A DNA stretch of 64,000 bases from CAZMZW01 sp963802275. GTDB lineage: Bacteria; Chloroflexota; Anaerolineae; Anaerolineales; Anaerolineaceae. Below the pieces are notes generated by a model that was given only the letters and a program-made list of their open reading frames with translations, was not told the DNA's origin and searched no databases. Below, in pieces: positions 37,100 through 46,337 of the stretch; position 1 is the first letter of the stretch; each line of letters starts with the position of its first letter. Location of the stretch: positions 310,001 through 374,000 of the forward strand of contig CAWDIB010000006.1 of the NCBI GenBank assembly GCA_963802275.1. The letters are read 5' to 3'. The position numbers and the translations under genes are program-made.

Positions 37100-39428
37100 T
37101 CAAGCGTTTTCTGCCGGTTTTTCCATTAATTTCACCACCTGGCGCGCCAGCTGTACCGCGTAATTAGTGCCGCGGTCCCACGGGTAGACCTGGCTCATGC
37201 TGGCAAAGAACAATCCCGGGATGGGCGTTTGCAGCGCCGGCAATCGGGCGGACTGGTTGACCAGCGGCACCGGCTGGGCATAGGCATCCCGCACCAGCCA
37301 GCTATCGCGCACCCACGCCGGTTCAAAATCCGGGTTGATGCGCTTCAGGCTGGGCAGGTACAGTGCAGCCAGTTTGTCCTTGTCCAATTTGAAGTAAGGG
37401 TGCTGCGGGTCGAGGTAGTCCCCGCAGTAGATGATGTGCTCGCCGTTGTAATTGTCAGTTGATAGGAAGTTGGTGTGCTCGACCAGCGCCAGGAAGGGGA
37501 ATCCGGCGGACTTGGGCAGGTTGAACCAGTAATAGCCTTGCGTGGATAGAGGCCGCTTGAGGGACAGGATCAGCACCTGCGCGCCAATGGATTTCAGCCC
37601 TTTCAATTTATTAAGGTAATCACCTTTGATCCCAGGTGCTAGTTTCACCAGCCCGTGCGGTGAGGTGGTTACCAGCACCTGGTCATATAACTCGATTGTC
37701 TTTGAGCCCACATCAAGGTGGAATAGTCCCTCTTTCGTCCGCCGGATGGAGCTGACCGCTGTGTTCAGTTCGACCCTGACCTTGTGTTTCTTCAATGCCT
37801 GTGTGAACAAATCAATGAAACGCTGAAAGCCGCCCTCGAAAGTGCCCAGCCTGGTGCTGCGCACCTTGAAGCGCGCCCAGAACCAGGCCATGTTGATCTG
37901 CTTGTAGTAAGGTCCGAACTTGCCCTCCAGCAGTGGTTGGTACATTAATTCATACAACCGTTTGCCGTAATATTTACGCAGCCACTCGTAAGCGGTATAT
38001 TTTTCAAAGCTCTGCCAGCGCGAAAGATAGCGCAGGTAAAGGCTGACGAAGCCGAAACGTGCCTTGTCCAGTAGGTTGAAACCGGGGAAGAGCAGCGCCG
38101 CCAGGGGTGAATCCAGCGGGTCGAACTGCCCGTCGTGGTACACCACCGTCTTGGGCATGTAAAAACGCACCTGCTCTTTCAATCCGAGTTCGTCGATCAG
38201 CCCGAGCACGTCGCGGTCGCCCTGGAACCAGTGGTGATAGTAGCTCTCCAGTGACCATTTCCAGCCTTTTTTGCGGAATCCGCCTGAAAGGCCGCCCAGG
38301 TGGTCGGATGCTTCCAGCAGGGTCACCTGGTGCCCATGTTTGGCTAGTTCATGGGCGGCGGTCATCCCGCCCACGCCCCCGCCGATGATGGCGATCTTCT
38401 TTTTTTGCACTGGCGCGCGTTGGTCGGCTTTGGCGCTTTGCACCGCACTGGTCAGGTTCAACCCTTCCTTCAGGAAGAAGTACGCACCCACCAGGGTGAT
38501 GGGCAGCCACAGGGTGGCGTGCAGAACCAACGTAAAACCGGCCGCCAGCGCGCCATTCACTCCATAGGCTTGTAGCAGCGCTATCCCCGGCGCATCGAAG
38601 GTGCCGATGTAGCCCGGTGTGGAGGGCAGGGTGGTCGCCAGGTTGACAATGCCGTTCATCAGCATCAGCGCGAAGAAGTTGACCCCCTGGATGGGGAAGG
38701 CCTGCAGCACCAGCCAGTACACCGAGGTCTCCAGTAGCCAGATGATCAGCGAGGTCAGCAGCACCATCATCACTTCGTACGGCGAACGCAGCGATTCCAG
38801 CCCTGACAGGAAGCGTGATGCCAACGACGAAGTCCCTGCCCGCCACTTCTCCGGGCACGAAGCGCTTTATGAACCAGTTGGCCAGCCGGGTTGCAGGTGC
38901 CGGGTAGATGGCAACCAGCAGGAAGACCAGCAACGCCCCGATGAATGCCGCCGCCCCCCACACAGCTACTGACTGAATGCTGCCTACCAGGCCGGAAAAA
39001 GCGGTCAGCTTGCCCAGTTCGGGCAGGTTGAGGAATACGAAGCCCAGCATCACCACCCCGTCAAACAGGCGCTCCACGATCACCGTTGCCAGTGAGGCGG
39101 AGATGGCCACCCCTTCCTGTATTTTCAATACCACCGCGCGCAGCAACTCGCCCGCCCGCGCCGGGTAGATGTTGTTGCCCATATAACCGATGGTGGTGAT
39201 GGGGAACATGGTTCTGGTCGGCACTTTTTTTAGCGGACGGATGAGGAAGTGCCAGCGCCAGGCACGTATCCACACGGCTACAAAATAGATCAGCACGCCC
39301 GGCACCAGCCACCAGTAATTGGCCGACCTGACCGTTTCCCAGATATCGCCCAGGTGCAGCCCTCGTAACGCAAAGTACAGGAAGAACAGGCTGATGACTA
39401 TCCCCAACCAGAATTGCCAGCGTTTCAT
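37100..39428 (-). CDS. Fusion of flippase-like (UPF0104/LPG-synthase TM) domain and FAD-dependent oxidoreductase, one frameshift
   Basis: The N-terminal half (about 1-345) is a polytopic UPF0104/AglD-like domain with GYMGNNIYPARAGELLR, typical of the family. A frameshift near 38850 (one extra G in CCCGG) breaks it. The second frame continues with family segments LRSPYEVMM and TTLPSTPGYIGTFDAPG. Without a stop, the chain then enters an FAD/NAD-binding domain (IAIIGGGVGGMTAAHELAKH, GHQVTLLEASDHLGG) like protoporphyrinogen- or amine-oxidase-type flavoproteins, which ends at 37100. The repaired protein is about 775 residues. A flippase plus oxidoreductase fusion suggests modification of a lipid-linked substrate at the membrane; this is inference. 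Confidence 0.72.
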
Positions 39429-39493
39429 GCGTTTATTTTATCATTCAAGATTTTCAAGGTTTACGAGTGCACTGAAAGGGATGAAAGATAGTT

Positions 39494-40462
39494 TTATTCA
39501 ATTAGGAGGGGTTTAACCACTTCCTTATAAAGAATCAATGTAAATTTCATGGCTCCCTGATTATTTAAATGATCATTATCGCTAAAATCCAAATTAGAGA
39601 ATCGGGGGTCTTTTAGATAATTTTTGTAATACACATCATATTTCTTTACCATCAAGGAAATTGAGTTTTGAACCTCATTCCAAAGAACTGGATTCATGTA
39701 ATCATAATAAGTATGATGTGCTGGAGTGGTCAAAAGGAGTACTTTAATATCTCGTTTTTGACAAATTGAAATTATTTTTTCTAATACGATGATGTTTTCT
39801 GCTGTGGACATGGGGCTCATCAATTTTTGGTGAGATAGCACTCTGGCATAGCCCAATTCACTTTCGAGGAGAGTATCATCCAATACGCGATTTTCTGGCA
39901 GCCACCACCCGTTGGTTTTCATATTTTCCCATTCACGATCATGAAAACCGTTTCCAATTAAACGGACAACTGTTTCCCACCCATAGTTGGCGGTTAAACT
40001 AAAATAACGTAAATTTATAATAGAACCCCAATGTTGTGGTGGTATTCCCCAAACATGAAAATAGTATGGTGCCTGGGACCAGGCTATCGATCGGTCCATT
40101 TGATATTCAATTGAAAAATAAGAGATGGGCAGTATCACCAACTTAAGTCTCGGCATTCGGTCTATGTAGTAATTTAATAATTGCAGGTCATAGTAAAGAT
40201 CTTGAGTTCTGTTGATTAATGTGAACGTCTTTTCTTGTAAGTAATCTGGGTTGAGATCGTCACCATGCGATGAACCCAGACCTAAAATTTGTATTGTATT
40301 TAATTGCGATTCAATAAATTCTTTTTTTTTGCTGTAAATTGTAGGGACTTTGCTCAATTGATATTCTAAGAATGGATAGGCTAATATAAAAGGGAGAAAA
40401 AATAGTAGGATTTTAGAAAATATTATTTTAGGATTCTTTAATTTGTTTTTCGTTTTATTCAT
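39494..40462 (-). CDS. Membrane-anchored SGNH-hydrolase-like protein A (DltD/AlgJ-like)
   Basis: This 322-residue protein has an N-terminal membrane anchor (about 14-30), then an extracytoplasmic domain. GLGSSHGDD (Ser near 65) resembles the nucleophile block of SGNH enzymes, and DNDHLNNQG near 295-303 gives the Asp-His block. Such proteins, like DltD and AlgJ/X, pass acyl groups to envelope polymers. It shares order and motifs with proteins B and C in this window, but its DNA is much more AT-rich than theirs. It lies downstream of protein B by 14 bases and probably in its operon. Confidence 0.72.
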   Translation of the reverse strand: MNKTKNKLKNPKIIFSKILLFFLPFILAYPFLEYQLSKVPTIYSKKKEFIESQLNTIQILGLGSSHGDDLNPDYLQEKTFTLINRTQDLYYDLQLLNYYIDRMPRLKLVILPISYFSIEYQMDRSIAWSQAPYYFHVWGIPPQHWGSIINLRYFSLTANYGWETVVRLIGNGFHDREWENMKTNGWWLPENRVLDDTLLESELGYARVLSHQKLMSPMSTAENIIVLEKIISICQKRDIKVLLLTTPAHHTYYDYMNPVLWNEVQNSISLMVKKYDVYYKNYLKDPRFSNLDFSDNDHLNNQGAMKFTLILYKEVVKPLLIE

Positions 40463-40476
40463 GGAATTTCCATGTA

Positions 40477-41420
40477 TTATCGGGTTAGGAATGGTTGGAT
40501 GATTTCAGAATCAATTATTTGGCTGAACTTGATGCTGCCCTTGGTGTTGACGTGGTCGCGGCTATAGAAATCCTCGTCCAGAAAACGCGGGTCGCTCAGG
40601 TAATTTTTATAGACTACATGATATTGTTTTACCAGTGATTCCAGCACCGCCTGGGTGGCTTGCCAGCGTTGCGCGTCCATAAAATCACCGTATGAATGGT
40701 GGACCGGCGTGTTTACCAGCGCCACCTGCACCCCGCGTACCTGGCAGCTGCGAATAAGCTCTTCCAATAGTTTAGTGTTTTCGTGTATGTGTTCCGGTCT
40801 CATGACCTCCAGGTGTTGCATGCGCACGCTGTATTGACCGAACTCGCTTTCATGCGGTGTGTCCTCCAGTTCAACATCTCCCTGGTACCACCAGCCGGTC
40901 GGTTTCATGATCTCCCATTCAGTGTCCTTGAACCCATTGTGTAGGTAGACCAGCGCTTTTTCCCAGCCATGAGTCGCGCTCAAGCTGAAGTAGCGCAGGT
41001 TTAGCCAGGAGTCCCAATGCTGCGGCGGAATGCGCCAGGTGTGGAAATAATAAGGGCGCCAGCGTCCAGGTTTTGGTGCGGTCCATCTGGTATTCCAGCG
41101 AGAAGTAGGAGATGGGGATGATCACCAGCTTCAATTTCGGCAGATGGTCCAGGTAATGGGTCACCAGACGGGTGTCGTAATACAGGTCCTGGGCGGCCTG
41201 GTTGAGGGTAAAGGATTTTTACCTGGATGTAATCCGGGTTGATGGCATCCCCGTGCGAGGAACCCGTGGTCAGCACTTCCACCTGGTTTTGCTGGCTCTC
41301 CAGGAATTCCTTTTTCTTGCTGTACATGTTTGGAATGCTGCTCAGTCTGGCTTCCAGTAGTGGATAGATGATCAGAAATGGTAGTAACAGCAAAGAGGTT
41401 TTTATGATTATTTTTTTCAT
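40477..41420 (-). CDS. Membrane-anchored SGNH-hydrolase-like protein B, two frameshifts
   Basis: A paralogue of protein A, with the anchor KTSLLLLPFLIIYPLLEARL, the block TTGSSHGDAINPDY and, at the C-terminus, SRDHVNTKG. The frame breaks near 41215 (one extra A in AAAAA) and near 41060 (one extra C in CCC). Repairing both gives about 313 residues with PISYFSLEYQMDR and IPPQHW, as in protein A. The repaired frame supports the view that these are sequencing errors. Its GC content is clearly higher than that of neighbour A. Confidence 0.68.
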
Positions 41421-41531
41421 TTGGTTGAAAAACCTAAAGAAGCTGTGGTGGTGATTTACCTAACATAAACTGTGATTTATGGAAGTCAATTATAATTTTT
41501 TATTAAAAACAATCTTAAAGGCGCTTTTTCC

Positions 41532-43547
41532 ATGAAAAAAATTGGCCGGCAAAATGAAACCATTTTTTCCCTACTCATGATCTTGATCATTTCGATCATT
41601 ACCTTTTTGCCATTCATACATCAATTGGGTTTTTATGGTGATGATTGGATCATGCTATGGGGGTTTGTCACATCGGGTTCTGAAAAGGTGGCATCCATTT
41701 ATGCCACTGATCGGCCATTCACAGGTTTAGTGGTTGGCCAGATTATTAAGCTGCTCGGAACCAATCCGATTAATTGGCAAATTTTCATTTTTGCCTTGCG
41801 GATTACTGGCACGTTATTATTTTATTGGCTTGTCAGGACGATTTGGAAGAGCCAAGCTTTACCCGCATTGTTGATGACATTGATTTTTGCCACATACCCG
41901 GGATTTTCACAAACTCCCCAGGCTCTTACATACCAGGCTCTTTTCTTGGGAGTAAACCTTGGACTATTTGCTTCAGTCTTGGGGATACAGGCAATTCAAG
42001 CGAAAAGAAAAATCGATCAAATCCTGTTGATCTTATTATCCAGCATTTTTTTCCTTGTTTGCTTACTTATGGTTGAATGGCTCATAGGCGCCATAGCTTT
42101 TTTTGTCGTCCTGGTTTTCTTTGAAATCAGAAAGAGGGAAAAATCAATACGCTTGTTAATTATTAAAACTCTTTCATTTTCCCTGCCGGCTTTGGCCGGT
42201 TCGGCAGTTTTTCTTATCTGGAGAATTTTTTTCTTTCAGAACAGGCGTATGGCGACGGATATCGGCCAGCTTTTGTCAAATTATGGCAGTCAAACGGCTG
42301 GCAAAGTTTTCAACTTGATTTTTGATACTACGAGGAGTTTTTTCAATACCGCTGTTTTACCCTGGTTTGTATCGTTCAATGATTTATGGGATTGGGGTTC
42401 AAGAAAACTGGTTGTTCAGGCATTATTGATCGCTTCCCTGGCGTTTTTCGTAGTCGCTCTTGTCTATTTGTTTTACCGTAATAAAAAAGTTGAAAAACAA
42501 AATAACACTTCGTATGATTGGTCTTGGGATGGGATCATCATTGGCATGCTCGGAGTTCTGTTGACGATCATTCCGGTTACATTCACCGGCAGAAACATAT
42601 CTTTATTAAGCACTTTCAACCGCTACACATTGAATTCAGTTGCGGGTGTATCAATTTTGGTGGTCTCTTCTTTTTACTATCTCATTAATAAAATCAAACC
42701 CATACTTGTTTTTTCAGCTGTGCTGCTTTTTCTTTCGGTATTTACCCATTTACTGAATACCGCACAATTCGTCGAAAATTACCAAAATCAGAAGGATTTT
42801 TGGTGGCAGCTATCCTGGAGAGCTCCCGATATCAAAGATGGAACTGTTTTTACACCCGTAGGCCTCGGTGCAAGTGATTATTTTCACATTTTCCCCCAAA
42901 TCAATTTAATTTACCGGCCTAATTCAAAGCAGTTGGCAATTAACACACAGATCCTGAATAACTCTACGATAAAAGAGATATTAGTGGGACGGCAGGAAAA
43001 AGAAATCAACTTGCGAGGTATTGTTTTTAAAAGGGATTATCAGAACTTGCTTGTTGTTTCGATGAGGACGGATACCTGTTTACATGTTTGGGATGGAAGC
43101 AACCCAATTCTGGCGGTAACTCACAACCCAATTATATCGTTGGTTGCGCCGCTTTCTAAGCTCTCCGCCATTGATATGAAATCCCCACCTCATATTCCAC
43201 CAGCGAATATATTTGGTAAGGAACCAGCGCATAGCTGGTGTTACTACTATCAAAAGGCGTCTTTAGCAAAACAGGGAAGTGATTGGGGGGCTATTTTAAC
43301 TCTGGGTCGGGAATTGAACTCCCAAAGACTGCATCCACTCGATGTATCTGAATGGATGCCTTTTTTTGAAGGATACTCGATTACTGGTAATCATGAAGAA
43401 GCGGAAGGAATAGCACTCAGAATGAAATCGGACATGACGACGGTCCAATTAATTTGCCAATCCTTCCCTGGAAATAAGCCGCAATGGTATCAATATGTGA
43501 ATGATGATGTGTATGAATTCATGAAACTGACTTTGTGCGGATATTAA
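41532..43547 (+). CDS. Large polytopic membrane protein (GT-C-like) with conserved C-terminal soluble domain
   Basis: This 671-residue protein has about ten to twelve spans. Early on, after the first span, LGFYGDDWIM resembles the D-D motif of GT-C glycosyltransferases. The soluble C-terminus holds GKEPAHSWCYYYQKASLAKQ and further helical repeats that look TPR-like. The protein at 61481-63565 shares the same plan and this motif (GPEPQHEWCYYFQKADLARS). Substrate unknown. It is oppositely oriented between SGNH genes B and C. Confidence 0.65.
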   Translation: MKKIGRQNETIFSLLMILIISIITFLPFIHQLGFYGDDWIMLWGFVTSGSEKVASIYATDRPFTGLVVGQIIKLLGTNPINWQIFIFALRITGTLLFYWLVRTIWKSQALPALLMTLIFATYPGFSQTPQALTYQALFLGVNLGLFASVLGIQAIQAKRKIDQILLILLSSIFFLVCLLMVEWLIGAIAFFVVLVFFEIRKREKSIRLLIIKTLSFSLPALAGSAVFLIWRIFFFQNRRMATDIGQLLSNYGSQTAGKVFNLIFDTTRSFFNTAVLPWFVSFNDLWDWGSRKLVVQALLIASLAFFVVALVYLFYRNKKVEKQNNTSYDWSWDGIIIGMLGVLLTIIPVTFTGRNISLLSTFNRYTLNSVAGVSILVVSSFYYLINKIKPILVFSAVLLFLSVFTHLLNTAQFVENYQNQKDFWWQLSWRAPDIKDGTVFTPVGLGASDYFHIFPQINLIYRPNSKQLAINTQILNNSTIKEILVGRQEKEINLRGIVFKRDYQNLLVVSMRTDTCLHVWDGSNPILAVTHNPIISLVAPLSKLSAIDMKSPPHIPPANIFGKEPAHSWCYYYQKASLAKQGSDWGAILTLGRELNSQRLHPLDVSEWMPFFEGYSITGNHEEAEGIALRMKSDMTTVQLICQSFPGNKPQWYQYVNDDVYEFMKLTLCGY

Positions 43548-43639
43548 GAAAACCGAGATATTTCATCGAAAAGTATGAGGATGATCCCGATCGGAAAGAG
43601 TGATTAATAAATGAATTATTGAACGACATCCATTTTCGA

Positions 43640-44569
43640 TTACCATCCCGCCATGATGATTTCATTGATGATCCTGCTGAACTTTTCCGCGCCTGCCGTG
43701 CTCACGTGGTCCGGGTTGTAGAAATCCGCCGCCCCAAAGCGCTCATCCTTCATGAAATTCAGGTAAGGAACATGGTATTGACTCACCAGCCGCTGAATGT
43801 TCTCTTGCATGCGGGCGAGCTTGTCCGCTTTAAGATGGTCATAGTAGAAGTGATGCAACGGCGTGGTGATGAGCAGCACCTGGATGCCGCGGCTTTGGCA
43901 GGTTTCGATTAATTCGCTGAGCAGCTGCATGTTGCCTGCTATTTTTTCAGCTCCCATCATGCTCTCATTCAACTCAACCAGCTGCCAGCCAAAGCGTTTC
44001 CATTCAGCATCTTCCGCTATCGTCTGAGTACCGATTTCCCGCCAGCCGTTTGTATACAGCACCCGCTGGTCGGAACTGATGAAACCTCTCTCGATTAGAT
44101 TTAAAACCTCCCGCCAGCCATAGGCGGCCGTGTAACTGTATAACACAGGATTGAAGTACGACAGCGCGCTTTGCGGGGGAATGTCCCATACCGACCGGTA
44201 AAAAGCCACCCGCCAGCCGGCAGGCGATTGGTCCAGCCGGTATTCCAGCGCATAATACGATATCGGCAGGATGATCAGCTTCAGTTTCGGCATCTGCTCC
44301 AGGTATTTCTCGATCAACTTCGTGTGGTAATAGATGTCCTCCGCATCATTAAAAAGGTTGAATCCCTTGTAACTCAGGTATTGCGGATCGATGGTATTTG
44401 CATAGGATGGCCCGGCAATGAGAACCTCGATCTCATCCGTTTGGGTTTCAAAGTATTCCTTCTTCCTGGTGAAGTTGTTGGGCATGCGGCTCAGCTGAAA
44501 TTCCAGCACTCCATACAATACCAGCAATGGCAACAGGAAGAGCAGCAATTTCTTCAAAAAGAGCTTCAT
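43640..44569 (-). CDS. Membrane-anchored SGNH-hydrolase-like protein C (DltD/AlgJ-like), last gene of the acylation operon
   Basis: ATG 44569 gives an anchor (KLFLKKLLLFLLPLLVLYG) and 309 residues; the frame further upstream overlaps the MBOAT gene. The nucleophile block reads IAGPSYANT (Ser near 55, where A and B have GSSHG), and NPDHVSTAG forms the Asp-His block near 285. It begins 22 bases after the MBOAT stop, so it is the most likely acyl-transfer partner of the MBOAT protein, as DltD is for DltB. Confidence 0.75.
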   Translation of the reverse strand: MKLFLKKLLLFLLPLLVLYGVLEFQLSRMPNNFTRKKEYFETQTDEIEVLIAGPSYANTIDPQYLSYKGFNLFNDAEDIYYHTKLIEKYLEQMPKLKLIILPISYYALEYRLDQSPAGWRVAFYRSVWDIPPQSALSYFNPVLYSYTAAYGWREVLNLIERGFISSDQRVLYTNGWREIGTQTIAEDAEWKRFGWQLVELNESMMGAEKIAGNMQLLSELIETCQSRGIQVLLITTPLHHFYYDHLKADKLARMQENIQRLVSQYHVPYLNFMKDERFGAADFYNPDHVSTAGAEKFSRIINEIIMAGW

Positions 44570-44591
44570 CAACTTTGGGTCAGTGCAAAGA

Positions 44592-46091
44592 CTAGAACTG
44601 GTTGTAGATGAATTGATACGAGGCGAACACACCCAGGAACAAAATGGCGAACACCGTCAGGTAATACACGCCCCAGCGGATGAGCGTCGGCTGGTTGAGC
44701 GGGAATTCCCTGAGTTTGGGTTTGGCATGGAAAATGGCCATCACCAGCGCCACCAGCAGCAGGGCGATGAGCAGCAGCGCGCCTTTCATATCCTGCCCCA
44801 TTAAATACGGGTTGAGGAATTTCTGGAAGGTTTCAGCGCTAAACTGCGGGGTGAAACTGCGCAGCAGCTGGCGCAGGCTGGACCCGATGCCGCGCAGCAG
44901 ATGAGTGACGATGTAGCTGGCATCCGCCAGGTTTTTGGCGCGGAAGAAGATCCAGCTGAAGCTGACCAGGTTAAAAGTGAGGAATACCTGCGCGATTTTA
45001 ACCAGCTTGTTCTTTTCCAGTTTCAATCGCTTGAGCGCTTTTTTTGTCAACGGGCTGAAAAGCAACGAGCCAGCCATGTAGAGCCCATGCAGGGCACCCC
45101 AGATGAGAAAACCCCAGCTGGCTCCGTGCCAGATGCCCGAAAAGAGGAATGTGATCATCAGGGCGATTGCCGAGCCCCATTGCCGCCAATTGCGCAGGGA
45201 AAGCTGTATGGGTTTGAAGATGTAATCCAGGATCCAGCGCGAGAAGGAAATGTGCCACCTGCGCCAGAACTCCGGGATGGAATCCGCCAGGTAGGGGCTG
45301 TTGAAATTGTCGGTCAGGCGGATGCCGAACATGCCCGCCACGCCCAGGGCGATGTCGGTGTAGGCGGAAAAATCGAAATAGATTTGCAGAGCGTACAGGT
45401 AGGTGGCCAGGATTAGCGGCAGGCCGGTGTAATTTTGTGGCTTGCTGTACACCGTGTTGACGAACAGGGCCAGCCGGTCAGCCAGAACCAATTTTTTGAA
45501 CAATCCCCGCTCGACCTTCCACAATCCCAGCCGCATCCTTTCATAGTCGAATTGGTAGGGACTGCGCAGTTGGGGCAGCAGGTCGCCGCCCCTTTCAATT
45601 GGTCCCTGGATCAGCTTGGGGAAGAAGGATAGGTACAATGCAAAATAACCCAGGTGGCGTTCCGGCTTGAGCACTTCAAGGTAAATGTCAATTAAATAAG
45701 AAATGGCTTGCAGGACAAAAAAGGAAACGCCCACCGTCAGCAGACTGCCCAGAAATGACCAGTCCGGGTTTTCCGCAATGGATGGCATGCTTTTTAGGAT
45801 CAACGGCAGATAGCGGAAACCGAATAGCACCAGCCCATTCAATAGGATGCCGCTGATCAGCCAGGTTTTCTTTTGACGTTCTTTTTTGCTTTGTTGGATC
45901 TTCAAACCCCACCAATAACTGACCAGGATGACCAGCCCAAGGGCAAGCAGCAGGTGCGGTGCCATCTGGCTGGCGTAAAAAATGAAGCTGGCCAGCAGCA
46001 GCAGTGCCCAGCGCAGTTTGCCTTTGATCACATAAAAAAGGGCAAAGACAACAGCAACAAAGACGAGGAAGACGAAAGAATTGGTGGTCAT
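44592..46091 (-). CDS. MBOAT-family O-acyltransferase (AlgI/DltB-like)
   Basis: This 499-residue multi-span enzyme passes acyl groups across the membrane to an outside acceptor. It has SFFPKLIQGPIERGGDLLPQ, DFSAYTDIALGVAGMFGIRL, NFNSPYLADSIPEFWRRWHI and the conserved MBOAT His in FSGIWHGASWGFLIWG near residue 320. These segments are shared with AlgI/PatA/DltB. Its start lies two bases before the ACP stop codon's complement (46091 against 46094), so the operon is tight. Confidence 0.92.
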   Translation of the reverse strand: MTTNSFVFLVFVAVVFALFYVIKGKLRWALLLLASFIFYASQMAPHLLLALGLVILVSYWWGLKIQQSKKERQKKTWLISGILLNGLVLFGFRYLPLILKSMPSIAENPDWSFLGSLLTVGVSFFVLQAISYLIDIYLEVLKPERHLGYFALYLSFFPKLIQGPIERGGDLLPQLRSPYQFDYERMRLGLWKVERGLFKKLVLADRLALFVNTVYSKPQNYTGLPLILATYLYALQIYFDFSAYTDIALGVAGMFGIRLTDNFNSPYLADSIPEFWRRWHISFSRWILDYIFKPIQLSLRNWRQWGSAIALMITFLFSGIWHGASWGFLIWGALHGLYMAGSLLFSPLTKKALKRLKLEKNKLVKIAQVFLTFNLVSFSWIFFRAKNLADASYIVTHLLRGIGSSLRQLLRSFTPQFSAETFQKFLNPYLMGQDMKGALLLIALLLVALVMAIFHAKPKLREFPLNQPTLIRWGVYYLTVFAILFLGVFASYQFIYNQF

Positions 46092-46093
46092 GG

Positions 46094-46336
46094 TTATTCC
46101 AGTTTGGGGTTTTTGGATTGGATGGCCTTCATCAGGTCGCCCACGTTGCGCAGGGTCAGCAGTTCCTTGGGGCTGAATTTGACCTTAAAACGGTTTTCGA
46201 TGGCCAGGATCAGCACCACGTGCGAAAGCGAATCCCAGCCTTCCACGTCGTTGGCGGTCATTTCGGGCTTGAGTTCGATCTCGTCATTTTCGAACACCGA
46301 GCGGAAAACTGCGGTAAGGGGTTGCAAAATATCCAT
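46094..46336 (-). CDS. Acyl carrier protein (DltC-like position)
   Basis: An 80-residue carrier protein that should carry an acyl group on a phosphopantetheine arm. ATG 46336 (MDILQPLTAVFRSVF) is preferred; a longer frame to 46378 runs into the ligase gene. The attachment Ser is in EGWDSLSHVVLI (Ser 36). It lies between the ligase gene (stop one base before it) and the MBOAT gene, an ordering that fits ligase to carrier to transferase. Confidence 0.92.
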   Translation of the reverse strand: MDILQPLTAVFRSVFENDEIELKPEMTANDVEGWDSLSHVVLILAIENRFKVKFSPKELLTLRNVGDLMKAIQSKNPKLE

Positions 46337-46337
46337 T

